NCBI GenBank assembly: GCA_023229175.1
Contig: JALNZV010000004.1
Location: 62,001 to 126,000 of the forward strand
Direction: 5' to 3'
Source of the DNA: Tissierellaceae bacterium
GTDB taxonomy: Bacteria > Bacillota > Clostridia > Tissierellales > Tissierellaceae
Length of the DNA stretch: 64,000 bases
Below the pieces are notes generated by a model. That model did not search any database and had not been told where the DNA came from. It was given only the letters and a program-made list of their open reading frames with translations. Below, piece by piece: positions 55,774-64,000 of this stretch. Numbering within the stretch: the stretch's first letter is position 1; every line of letters begins with the position of its first letter. Position numbers and translations under genes: made by a program.

Positions 55774-55802
55774 AAAACCCCTTCTTGATTGAAGGGGTTT
55801 TT
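55774..55802 (+). terminator. Intrinsic terminator after frr
   Basis: A perfect 11-bp GC-containing stem (55774-55784 with 55791-55801) with a six-base loop ends in five T residues. It separates frr from uppS, whose start is only 18 bases further on. Confidence 0.9.
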
Positions 55803-55819
55803 AGTCATGGGGTGATACT

Positions 55820-56569
55820 TTGAAATACAAGGATTTGACTATAGAGCAACTAAAACAAAAATTAGATTATAATAAAATACCGAAACATATTGCGATTATA
55901 ATGGATGGCAATGGTAGATGGGCTAATAAAAGGTTGTTACCAAGAAATTTTGGACATAAAGAGGGTATGGAGAGGGTAGTTGAAATTGTGGAGGTTTCGT
56001 CTACCTTAGGTGTAAAATATTTATCCCTATATGCCTTTTCTACGGAAAATTGGAAAAGACCTATTGATGAAATCCAGGGTCTTATGAAAATTCTAGTTCA
56101 ATATATTAGAAGAGAATTGGAAAGACTATACAAAAATAACATAAGAATTCAAGCCCTTGGAGATATTGAGAGGTTGCCAGACTTTGCCAAAGAAGAGGTT
56201 ATAAGGGCTATTAAAACTACTTCGGAAAATACAGGTATGACCCTAAATATAGGATTAAATTATGGAGGTCGTGGCGAAATAGTAACTGGTATAAAAAAGC
56301 TTTATAATGACATATCTGCAGGTAATATCAATATTGACGATATAGATGAAAAGGTTTTCTCAAATTATTTATATACTAAAAATCAGCCAGATCCTGATTT
56401 ATTGATTAGGCCAAGTGGTGAACTGAGGCTTAGCAATTTTATGCTATATCAAATTGCATATACTGAATTCTGGTTTTCGGATACTTTGTGGCCAGATTTC
56501 AATGAAAGGGAATTGATACTATCTATAATAGATTTTCAAAATAGAAATAGAAGGTATGGAGGAGTTTAA
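55820..56569 (+). CDS. uppS: Undecaprenyl diphosphate synthase (cis-prenyltransferase)
   Basis: UppS makes the C55 lipid carrier for peptidoglycan and teichoic acid synthesis. The 249-residue protein contains HIAIIMDGNGRWA with the catalytic Asp, the YLSLYAFSTENWKRP segment and LLIRPSGELRLSNFMLYQIA near the end. The start is TTG at 55820, preceded by GGGGTGAT. It begins the envelope-lipid cluster uppS-cdsA-rseP-ispG. Confidence 0.97.
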   Translation: MKYKDLTIEQLKQKLDYNKIPKHIAIIMDGNGRWANKRLLPRNFGHKEGMERVVEIVEVSSTLGVKYLSLYAFSTENWKRPIDEIQGLMKILVQYIRRELERLYKNNIRIQALGDIERLPDFAKEEVIRAIKTTSENTGMTLNIGLNYGGRGEIVTGIKKLYNDISAGNINIDDIDEKVFSNYLYTKNQPDPDLLIRPSGELRLSNFMLYQIAYTEFWFSDTLWPDFNERELILSIIDFQNRNRRYGGV

Positions 56570-57346
56570 GTGAAAGAAATATATAAAAGAATATTAAGCG
56601 GAATCATTGGAATAATGCTTTTATTAATGATATTATTTAAGGGTGGCTATTTGCTATACTTTTCTGTCCTTCTAATTTCACTTATAGGACTAAGGGAATT
56701 TTACAAAGCCTTGGAGGTAAAAAAGATAGTGCCATGCTATTATTTAGGTTATTTTGGTACCCTTGGCATATATTTTTTTTATTTCTTTAGAAGTACTTAT
56801 TTAATCCCCTTTGCCACAATATATGTATTAATAATGTTAGCAACTGTTATATTTAATAAAAATATGACCATAGAGGGACTATCTGTTACTATATTAGGCG
56901 TTATATATATACCAATAATGCTGTTACATTTGCTTTTTTTAAGTGAAACTATATATATATATTTAGTGTTTGTTGTGGCATTTGGAACAGACACCTTTGC
57001 ATATATTGCGGGCAATTTGTTTGGAAAAAATAAGCTATGCCCCTCAATAAGTCCCAATAAAACCATTGAGGGTTCCATAGGTGGCACATTGGGAACAGTT
57101 TTGATTGTAATGCTATTTTCATTTTACTTTAATATAAAACCTGTTTGGATGATGATTTTATTTTCAATTATTTCATCTTTAATAGCTCAATTAGGTGATT
57201 TAGTAGCTTCTAAAATAAAAAGAATTTCAGGAATTAAGGATTATGGTTTTATTATGCCAGGGCATGGGGGAGTCCTTGATAGATTTGATAGTATAATTTT
57301 TACCGCTCCAGTAGTATACTATTTTATTAGTATATTTATTAATTAG
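56570..57346 (+). CDS. cdsA: Phosphatidate cytidylyltransferase CdsA
   Basis: CdsA makes CDP-diacylglycerol from phosphatidate and CTP. The 258-residue polytopic membrane protein has roughly seven helices. The CDS signature at the end covers ASKIKRISGIKDYGFIMPGH followed by GGVLDRFDS. It starts with GTG (56570) directly after the uppS stop, with GGAGGAG inside the end of uppS. The gene usually following it, dxr, is not here. Confidence 0.96.
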   Translation: MKEIYKRILSGIIGIMLLLMILFKGGYLLYFSVLLISLIGLREFYKALEVKKIVPCYYLGYFGTLGIYFFYFFRSTYLIPFATIYVLIMLATVIFNKNMTIEGLSVTILGVIYIPIMLLHLLFLSETIYIYLVFVVAFGTDTFAYIAGNLFGKNKLCPSISPNKTIEGSIGGTLGTVLIVMLFSFYFNIKPVWMMILFSIISSLIAQLGDLVASKIKRISGIKDYGFIMPGHGGVLDRFDSIIFTAPVVYYFISIFIN

Positions 57347-57362
57347 ATTAGGTGGTGTTAAA

Positions 57363-58367
57363 ATGTTGACAGCAATATCGGCAATATTTGTATTTTTGAT
57401 GGTAATTCTAGTACACGAATTCGGTCATTTTGCTGTGGCTAAACTCGTAGGAATAAAAGTCAATGAATTCTCTATAGGTATGGGACCAAAGCTATTACAA
57501 AATCAGAGAGGGGAAACGAAATATACATTAAGGCTGCTGCCTATTGGCGGGTATGTAAAAATGGAAGGTGAAGATGAAATTTCCGATGATCCCCGTGGAT
57601 TTAGCAATGTTCCAGTATTGGCTAGAATTGGGGTGGTATCTGCTGGAGCCATTATGAATTTTATATTGGCTATATTATTATTTTCCATCATAACCTTTGG
57701 GGTAGGAACCCCTACGACTACAATAGAAAACCCAATTACTGGATATCCAGCTGAACAAGGGGGACTACTACCTGGAGATACCATAATTGAAATAAATGAA
57801 ACAAAAATCAATAATTGGGATTCAATTGTAGATTCAATTAATAGTTCTGATACTGATGAGAATCTAAAAATAGTTGTTGAAAGAAATGGAGAATTACAAA
57901 GCTTTAATATTATCCCGATTCAGGATGAAGACAGAGTCATCATAGGGATAGAGCCAATGTATAAGAAGTCTGTTCTCATAGGAATAAAAGGGGGTTTTGA
58001 AAAAACTTATATGTTCCTGACACTTATGATAGATTTTTTTGCCTCTTTATTTAAGGGAAAGGTTGGAATTGAACACTTATCTGGACCGGTGGGGGTAATT
58101 CATGAAGTAGGTGCGGCTGCCCGATTAGGAATATACAATTTGCTTTTACTACTGGGTTTTATTAGTGTAAACTTGGGTTTTTTCAATTTACTACCTATAC
58201 CTGCTTTGGACGGCAGTAGAATAGTGTTTTTAATTATTGAATTAATTAGAGGCAAACCTATAGACCCAGAAAAAGAAGGCTTTATACATTTCATTGGATT
58301 TGTATTACTTATTTCTCTTATGTTATTAGTGACATATAGGGATATAGTAAAGTTTAAAATTATATAG
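57363..58367 (+). CDS. rseP: Intramembrane site-2 zinc metalloprotease RseP/RasP
   Basis: This is a membrane-embedded protease that cleaves anti-sigma factors and signal peptide remnants. The 334-residue protein has the HEFGH zinc site (His18, Glu19, His22) in the first membrane helix, one PDZ domain at about residues 120-195 (GYPAEQGGLLPGDTIIEINE) and the second zinc motif NLLPIPALDGSRI near residue 285. It lies between cdsA and ispG. Length is typical of Gram-positive members with a single PDZ. Confidence 0.95.
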   Translation: MLTAISAIFVFLMVILVHEFGHFAVAKLVGIKVNEFSIGMGPKLLQNQRGETKYTLRLLPIGGYVKMEGEDEISDDPRGFSNVPVLARIGVVSAGAIMNFILAILLFSIITFGVGTPTTTIENPITGYPAEQGGLLPGDTIIEINETKINNWDSIVDSINSSDTDENLKIVVERNGELQSFNIIPIQDEDRVIIGIEPMYKKSVLIGIKGGFEKTYMFLTLMIDFFASLFKGKVGIEHLSGPVGVIHEVGAAARLGIYNLLLLLGFISVNLGFFNLLPIPALDGSRIVFLIIELIRGKPIDPEKEGFIHFIGFVLLISLMLLVTYRDIVKFKII

Positions 58368-58379
58368 AAGGTGAACAAG

Positions 58380-59429
58380 ATGGAAAGAAGAAAAACAAAA
58401 GTTATTGAGGTTGGGAATGTCAAAATCGGTGGAAATAATCCGATATCAGTACAATCGATGACTAACACCATAACTAAGGATATAGATAACACTGTTAAAC
58501 AAATTCATATGCTAGAAGAGGCAGGGTGCGATATTATTAGGTCTGCTATAACTGACGTAGATGACGCTAAAGCAATTGCAGAAATAAAAAAAAGAATTAG
58601 CATTCCTATTATTGCCGATATTCAATACGATTATAAGCTTGCCCTTGAGTCAATAAAATATGGGATAGATGGTCTTAGACTAAATCCTGGAAACATTGGA
58701 TCCCTTGACAAAGTTAAGGAAGTTGTCAAGGCCTGCAAAGAGCATCAAGTTTCAATTAGGGTCGGCGTAAACTCAGGATCCATAAAACAAGAGTTTTTAG
58801 ATAAATATAATGGAGTCAATGAAAACTCAATGGTATATAGTGCTATAGAACAGATACGCCTACTAGAAGATATGGATTTTCAACTTATTAAGATATCATT
58901 AAAGGCTAGTAATGTACCTTTAACAATTAAAGCCTATGAAAAGATGTCTGGGATTGTAGATTATCCAATTCATTTGGGTATTACTGAAGCTGGTCCTATT
59001 TGGAGAGGCTCAATTAAATCAGCTGTTGGTATAGGTACCTTATTGTCCATGGGAATAGGGGATACCATAAGGATATCCCTAACGGGAGATCCGATAGAAG
59101 AAGTTAAGGTCGGTAGAGAAATATTAAAATCTTTAGGTCTATTACAAGATGGGCTAGAAATTATTTCTTGCCCTACTTGTGGAAGGACAAATATTGATTT
59201 AATTAAAATAGTTGAAGAGGCCGAGGAAAAACTAAAGGGTATCAAGAAACATATAAAAGTGGCCATAATGGGCTGTGCTGTAAATGGACCAGGCGAAGCA
59301 AGAGAAGCTGATATCGGAATAGCTGGTGGTAATGGCGAAGGATTAATATTTAGAAAAGGAAAAATAATTAAGAAGGTAAAAGAAAACGAGTTATTAAATG
59401 AGTTATTAAAGGAAATAGAAAAGATTTAA
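58380..59429 (+). CDS. ispG: (E)-4-hydroxy-3-methylbut-2-enyl-diphosphate synthase IspG
   Basis: IspG is the 4Fe-4S enzyme of the penultimate step of the MEP isoprenoid pathway. The 349-residue protein has the TIM-barrel start (VGNVKIGGNNPISVQSMTNT) and the cluster cysteines in ISCPTCGRT and MGCAVNGPGEA. ATG at 58380 is preferred over GTG at 58371 since GAAGGTGA precedes it. It shows that the MEP pathway operates even though dxr is not in this cluster. UppS upstream uses products of this pathway. Confidence 0.96.
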   Translation: MERRKTKVIEVGNVKIGGNNPISVQSMTNTITKDIDNTVKQIHMLEEAGCDIIRSAITDVDDAKAIAEIKKRISIPIIADIQYDYKLALESIKYGIDGLRLNPGNIGSLDKVKEVVKACKEHQVSIRVGVNSGSIKQEFLDKYNGVNENSMVYSAIEQIRLLEDMDFQLIKISLKASNVPLTIKAYEKMSGIVDYPIHLGITEAGPIWRGSIKSAVGIGTLLSMGIGDTIRISLTGDPIEEVKVGREILKSLGLLQDGLEIISCPTCGRTNIDLIKIVEEAEEKLKGIKKHIKVAIMGCAVNGPGEAREADIGIAGGNGEGLIFRKGKIIKKVKENELLNELLKEIEKI

Positions 59430-59462
59430 TTATATCTACTACAGAGGAGGTATAATCAATAA

Positions 59463-62400
59463 ATGACGAAAGAAGATTTGTATCTTTCCAGAATAATTCC
59501 AAAGAACCTTTCGAATTTAACAACAGAAGTTGATCCAACTATTAAGAGGGTTTTAATAAATGAAAATGAATTGCTAATGACTATTGTTCTCGAGTCCAAC
59601 AAATTAATTAATAAAACTTATTCTGAGGAAATTTTGAAATTCTTTTCATCAAAGTTTCCTAACTTTAAGCCTGAAATAAAAGTAAAATATATTATACCTG
59701 GTGATAAAAAGGACAAATTAGAATTTTATAAAAATAATATAATAGAGCTTATCCTGTCTAATATTCAATCAAGCAATTCATGGATTGAGGAATTAGATTG
59801 GCAGTTTAACGACGATTCACTTGTGATTTTTCCACCAAACAATATATCTTTACACCTGCTTGAAAACGACAATATTCAAGAGAAAATTAAGAAAAAAATC
59901 TTTGAAGAACTAGACCTAAAAATAGAATTAATTATTTCAAAGGACAAATTTCGTGGGAAGGATGATTTTTTAGAAATTAAGGAAAAGGAAGAGAAGAAGA
60001 TTGCCACTGAGATAGTGAAAAGTGCTGAATTTATAGATAATGCAAAACGAGATAGTAACAAATATTATACATTTGGTCGAGTTATAAGGGGAAATCCGAT
60101 TAGCATCAGGGAAATCAATCTGGAAACAGGTTCTTGTACAATTGAAGGTCAAGTATTTCAACTAGATACTATGGATATTAGAAATAACAAAACTTTGGTG
60201 ACCTTTCATATTTCAGATTTAACTAACTCCATCACTGTAAAAGTATTTTTATCAGAAGATCAAAAAAGTAATTTCCTTAAAAATGTCAAAGAAAATACCT
60301 ATGCCAGGATTTCAGGGGACATTGTATACGATAATTATTCCAAGTCTATAGTTTTGATGTTAAAATCTCTTAGAGTTGCAGATAAAAATGAAAGGCTGGA
60401 TAGCTCTAAAGACAAGAGAGTTGAGCTTCACCTTCATACGCAAATGAGTTCGATGGATGGCATATGCTCGGTTAAAGACTTAGCTGCTAGGGCAAAAAAA
60501 TGGGGACATAATGCCTTAGCTATTACAGATCATGGCGTTGTACAGGGGTTTCCAGATGCTATGAATATTGGCAAGGAATTGGACATAAAGATTATTTATG
60601 GTATGGAAGGATATTTAATAAACGATAAAAAACAGATAATTACGAATTACGAAGAAAATAGAGATTATTCTACATTTGTAGTTTTTGATATTGAAACCAC
60701 CGGCTTATCAGCTATTAACGATAAGATAACAGAAATCGGTGCTATTAAAATTGAAAATGGAAAGATAGTAGATAGTTTTAGTCAGTTAATTAACCCAGAA
60801 AGACCTATACCTGACTTAATTACACAAATAACAGGAATTACAGACGATATGGTCAGAGAAATGCCCACGATTGATGATGTTATTTTTAGCTTTAAAGAAT
60901 TCATAGGTGAACACGTTTTAGTTGCTCACAATGCATCTTTTGATACGGGATTTATTAGGGAAAATATGAAAAATAACAATTTGGAGTTAAAAAATCCAGT
61001 TTTAGATACTTTAGAGCTATCACGGGCTGTTTTTCCATCCCTAAAAAGTCACAAGCTAAACATCGTTGCCAAACACCTAAGCGTAGAACTTATCAACCAT
61101 CACAGAGCTGTAGATGATGCTACTGCAACTGCGGAAATTTTGATAAAGATTTTAGATATATTGGGAGATAATGGAATCAATAATTTTAAGCAAATAAATG
61201 GGTTGAACTCAAATAAAAATCTAGCGAAGGAAGAAACCTACCATGTTCTTATATTAGTTAAAAATCTAAATGGATTAAAAAACCTATATAAATTAGTCTC
61301 TGAATCGCATTTGAACTACTTTTACAGGAAACCTAGGATTCCAAAATCTTTATTGGAAGCCAATAGGGAAGGCCTAATAATAGGTAGTGCCTGTGAAGCA
61401 GGTGAGCTTTACAGAGCAATAATAAATAATAAAAGCAAAAATGAAATTAAAGAAATAGTTGAATTTTATGATTTTCTTGAAATACAACCTATTGGGAACA
61501 ATTTTCATTTAGTTAGAAATGGAAAGGTAAGGGATGAAGGTCAACTAAGAGAAATAAACAAGGAAATTTACAACTTAGGTATTAAAAACAATAAATTAGT
61601 TGTTGCTACAGGTGATGTGCACTTTTTAGAACCAGAGGATGAAGTTTTTAGAAGAATTTTAATGTATGGTCAGAAATTTGCAGATGCTGATCAGCAACCG
61701 CCCTTATATTTCAAAACTACCGATGAAATGTTAGACGAGTTTTCTTATTTAGGAGAAAAAATAGCACATGAAGTAGTCATTACAAATACTAATTTAATAA
61801 ATAATATGGTTGATAAAATAATCCCAGTTCCAGAGGGAACTTATCCTCCTGTAATTGACGGAGCAGATCAGGAATTAAGAGAAATAACATACGAAAGAGC
61901 AATTGAAGCCTATGGGAGTCCTCTCCCAGAAATCGTGAAGGAAAGATTAGATAGGGAATTAAATTCCATCATAAAAAACGGTTATGCAGTTATGTATATC
62001 ATCGCCCAAAAGCTTGTCTGGAAATCTTTGGAGGATGGTTACCTTGTAGGCTCAAGGGGATCTGTAGGATCATCTTTTGTGGCTACCATGAGTGGAATAA
62101 CGGAGGTAAATCCTTTGGTACCTCACTATGTCTGCCCAGTTTGCAAATATAATGAATTTTTTGATGACGGCTCAGTATCATCTGGATCAGATTTGCCCGA
62201 TAAAGATTGTCCCAAATGTGGAGCAAAATTAAATAAAGATGGACAAGACATTCCATTTGAAGTATTTTTAGGATTTGAAGGAGATAAGGAGCCAGATATA
62301 GATTTAAATTTTGCTGGGGAATATCAAGCAATTGCACATAAATATACAGAGGAACTTTTTGGGAAAGGTTACGTTTTTAGAGCTGGAACCATAGGAACTA

Positions 62401-63719
62401 TAGCAGATAAAACAGCCTATGGATTTGTTAAAAAATATTTTGAGGAAAAAGATATAAATATTAATTCAGCTGAAATCAACAGGCTTGTAAAAGGATGTAC
62501 AGGTATTAAAAGGACCTCTGGACAACACCCAGGTGGTGTAATGATAGTACCAAAATACAAAGATATCTTAGATTTCACCCCAATTCAATATCCTGCTGAT
62601 GACAAAAAATCTGGTGTAATTACGACTCATTTTGATTACAATGCAATAAGTGGAAGAATACTTAAGTTGGATATATTGGGACATGATGTACCTACAATAA
62701 TACGGATGCTTGAAGATATAACGGGAGTGGATCCCACGAAAATTCCATTGGACGATCAAAAGACCATGAAACTTTTTACCAGCTGTGCACCTTTGGGAAT
62801 AAACGATAAAGAATTTGACTGTGAAGTTGGAACCCTCGGTATACCAGAGTTTGGAACTAAGTTTGTAAGGCAAATGCTGGTCGACACAAAACCAGAAAAG
62901 TTTTCTGATTTAGTTAGAATTAGTGGATTGTCTCATGGTACAGATGTATGGCTTAATAATGCTCAAAATCTAGTGAAAGATGATGTTGCACCATTGGGTA
63001 AGGTTATATCTACTAGAGAGGATATTATGCTAAATCTAATAAATGCAGGTATGGATAAAAAGAAATCTTTTAAAATCATGGAAAAAGTTAGAAAGGGCAA
63101 GGGTCTCACTGACGAAGATGAAAAGGAAATGAGGTCATTGGGCATTCCCGAATGGTATATTGGTTCATGCAAAAAAATAAAATATATGTTTCCAAAAGCA
63201 CATGCAGCAGCTTATGTTATGATGTCCTTCAGAATAGCTTATTTTAAAGTATATTATCCAGAGGCATTTTACACAACTTATTTCACCATAAAAGTGAATG
63301 ATTTTGATGCAGAGCTCGTTATTAAAGGAAAAGACTTTATTATGGAAAAGATAAGAGAACTGGAAGGATTAGGGAATAATGCTACGGCAAAAGAAAAAAA
63401 TCTTCTTACTGTTCTAGAAGTAGCTCTGGAAATGTATTTAAGAGGTTTTAAAATACAACGAGTTGATTTATACAGATCTGATAGCGATAAATTTATAATT
63501 GATGAAAATGGAATTTTACCTCCACTTAAAAGCTTAGAAGGACTAGGAGAAAATGTCGCAAGAAAAATCCTAGAGGAAAGAGAGTTATCTAAATTTATCT
63601 CTATTGAAGATTTAGTAAATAGGGGAAAAGTTAGTAAGCCAGTATTGGATGTGTTAACAAATCACGGTTGTTTAAAAGAATTGCCTGCTAGCAATCAAAT
63701 TTCAATTTTTAATATTTGA
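59463..63719 (+). CDS. polC: DNA polymerase III alpha subunit PolC (Gram-positive type)
   Basis: This is the replicative DNA polymerase with built-in proofreading. The 1418-residue protein has an N-terminal region, an OB fold (about 220-310) and a PHP domain beginning VELHLHTQMSSMDG. A DEDDh exonuclease is inserted at about residues 400-570, with VVFDIETTGLS, NASFDTGFI and HHRAVDDATAT. The polymerase core includes GSRGSVGSSFVATM, CPVCKYNEF and CPKCGAKL cysteines, and PDIDLNFAGEYQ. Length matches the family. A GAGGAGGT site precedes the ATG. Confidence 0.98.
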   Translation: MTKEDLYLSRIIPKNLSNLTTEVDPTIKRVLINENELLMTIVLESNKLINKTYSEEILKFFSSKFPNFKPEIKVKYIIPGDKKDKLEFYKNNIIELILSNIQSSNSWIEELDWQFNDDSLVIFPPNNISLHLLENDNIQEKIKKKIFEELDLKIELIISKDKFRGKDDFLEIKEKEEKKIATEIVKSAEFIDNAKRDSNKYYTFGRVIRGNPISIREINLETGSCTIEGQVFQLDTMDIRNNKTLVTFHISDLTNSITVKVFLSEDQKSNFLKNVKENTYARISGDIVYDNYSKSIVLMLKSLRVADKNERLDSSKDKRVELHLHTQMSSMDGICSVKDLAARAKKWGHNALAITDHGVVQGFPDAMNIGKELDIKIIYGMEGYLINDKKQIITNYEENRDYSTFVVFDIETTGLSAINDKITEIGAIKIENGKIVDSFSQLINPERPIPDLITQITGITDDMVREMPTIDDVIFSFKEFIGEHVLVAHNASFDTGFIRENMKNNNLELKNPVLDTLELSRAVFPSLKSHKLNIVAKHLSVELINHHRAVDDATATAEILIKILDILGDNGINNFKQINGLNSNKNLAKEETYHVLILVKNLNGLKNLYKLVSESHLNYFYRKPRIPKSLLEANREGLIIGSACEAGELYRAIINNKSKNEIKEIVEFYDFLEIQPIGNNFHLVRNGKVRDEGQLREINKEIYNLGIKNNKLVVATGDVHFLEPEDEVFRRILMYGQKFADADQQPPLYFKTTDEMLDEFSYLGEKIAHEVVITNTNLINNMVDKIIPVPEGTYPPVIDGADQELREITYERAIEAYGSPLPEIVKERLDRELNSIIKNGYAVMYIIAQKLVWKSLEDGYLVGSRGSVGSSFVATMSGITEVNPLVPHYVCPVCKYNEFFDDGSVSSGSDLPDKDCPKCGAKLNKDGQDIPFEVFLGFEGDKEPDIDLNFAGEYQAIAHKYTEELFGKGYVFRAGTIGTIADKTAYGFVKKYFEEKDININSAEINRLVKGCTGIKRTSGQHPGGVMIVPKYKDILDFTPIQYPADDKKSGVITTHFDYNAISGRILKLDILGHDVPTIIRMLEDITGVDPTKIPLDDQKTMKLFTSCAPLGINDKEFDCEVGTLGIPEFGTKFVRQMLVDTKPEKFSDLVRISGLSHGTDVWLNNAQNLVKDDVAPLGKVISTREDIMLNLINAGMDKKKSFKIMEKVRKGKGLTDEDEKEMRSLGIPEWYIGSCKKIKYMFPKAHAAAYVMMSFRIAYFKVYYPEAFYTTYFTIKVNDFDAELVIKGKDFIMEKIRELEGLGNNATAKEKNLLTVLEVALEMYLRGFKIQRVDLYRSDSDKFIIDENGILPPLKSLEGLGENVARKILEERELSKFISIEDLVNRGKVSKPVLDVLTNHGCLKELPASNQISIFNI

Positions 63720-63743
63720 TTTTTGTTTAATTTGTGATATAAT
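63716..63743 (+). promoter_or_regulatory. Promoter of the rimP(-nusA) operon
   Basis: TTGATT (63716-63721) and a perfect TATAAT (63738-63743) are spaced by 16 bases, with an extended TGA before the -10. The -35 overlaps the polC stop codon. It would drive rimP and, in most Firmicutes, nusA and infB beyond this window. Confidence 0.7.
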
Positions 63744-63771
63744 TGTTTTGACAAATAATTAATTTTTCCGA

Positions 63772-63800
63772 AAGAGTGGGTTGCCCCACTCTTGATTTTT
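63772..63800 (+). terminator. Terminator-like leader hairpin upstream of rimP
   Basis: A nine-bp stem (63772-63780 with 63785-63793) and four-base loop are followed by GATTTTTTA. It lies between the promoter and the rimP start, so it could act as a leader attenuator as well as the end of polC transcripts. Confidence 0.65.
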
Positions 63801-63847
63801 TATTTGAATAGAGGATTCTGGGAATAATAAACATGGAGGTGAATAAA

Positions 63848-64000
63848 TTGAACAAAAAAGGGATAATTAGCATTGTTAGTGAGTTTGCCGAGCCAATAGC
63901 AAGTACCTTAGGATTTGATTTGGTTGATATTGAATACATAAAAGAAAAGACAAATTATTTTTTAAGAATCTACATTGATAAGCCTGGTGGCGTAAGCCTC
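63848..64000 (+). CDS. rimP: Ribosome maturation factor RimP (partial, N-terminal)
   Basis: RimP assists 30S maturation. Only the first 51 residues are in the window, and the gene runs off the end. The segment ASTLGFDLVDIEYIKEK and the strand YFLRIYIDKPGGVSL are typical of the RimP N-terminal domain. The start is TTG at 63848 after a GGAGGTGA site (63835-63842). Position after polC is the standard Firmicutes order. Confidence 0.93.
   Translation, partial: MNKKGIISIVSEFAEPIASTLGFDLVDIEYIKEKTNYFLRIYIDKPGGVSL

Noticed and set aside
62083..62873. Reverse-strand frames opposite polC
   Set aside because: No recognisable domain or initiation signal; the sense strand carries conserved polymerase motifs throughout.

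Overview
This window is AT-rich DNA from a motile low-GC Gram-positive anaerobe. It is most likely a member of the Clostridia/Tissierellia, and my best guess is a Tissierellales-type organism. The evidence is the gene order, which closely follows the classic Bacillus/Clostridium core arrangement, together with CodY, PolC, YlxM, SwrD and SwrB-like genes, strong GGAGG-type ribosome binding sites and frequent TTG/GTG starts. All genes lie on the + strand. No insertion sequence, prophage, CRISPR array, tRNA, rRNA or toxin-antitoxin module was seen. No gene-free stretch exceeds 300 bases; the longest is about 217 bases, between codY and flgB.

Layout. Positions 1-7800: the end of a probable rpmF, then fatty acid and RNA genes plsX-acpP-rnc, a radical SAM protein, smc and ftsY. 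Positions 7800-11900: a promoter with a long palindrome, then the SRP and ribosome block ylxM-ffh-rpsP-khpA-rimM-trmD, and rplS with its own promoter and leader. Positions 11900-20260: rbgA-rnhB, an orphan FliK-like/FlhB-like pair (YlqG/YlqH type), yraN, yifB (comM), dprA and topA. Positions 20260-21185: codY, with a CodY-box-like site at its promoter and a strong terminator.

Positions 21378-52871: a nearly uninterrupted flagellar/chemotaxis (fla/che) operon: flgB-flgC-fliE-fliF-fliG-fliH-fliI-fliJ-motE-like-fliK-flgD-TIGR02530-type-flgE-swrD-motA-motB-fliL-fliM-fliY-cheY-fliO-fliP-fliQ-fliR-flhB-flhA-flhF-flhG-pilZ-cheB-cheA-cheW-cheC-cheD-sigD-fapA-like-small protein-swrB-like. It encodes the basal body, the export gate and ATPase, the hook, the stator, the switch and the chemotaxis core, plus the late sigma factor. 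Flagellin, hook-associated proteins, FlgM and chemoreceptors must lie elsewhere.

Positions 52872-64000: rpsB-tsf-pyrH-frr, then, after a strong terminator, uppS-cdsA-rseP-ispG-polC, and the start of rimP. The dxr gene that commonly lies between cdsA and rseP is absent.

The window is mostly conserved core genome, and I found no convincing wholly new system. The points most worth a second look are the orphan FliK/FlhB-like pair, the palindrome over the ylxM promoter, the CodY site at codY, the leader RNAs and stem-loops (flgB, flgE, rplS, rpsB, rimP), the c-di-GMP receptor embedded in the motility operon, and the missing dxr.
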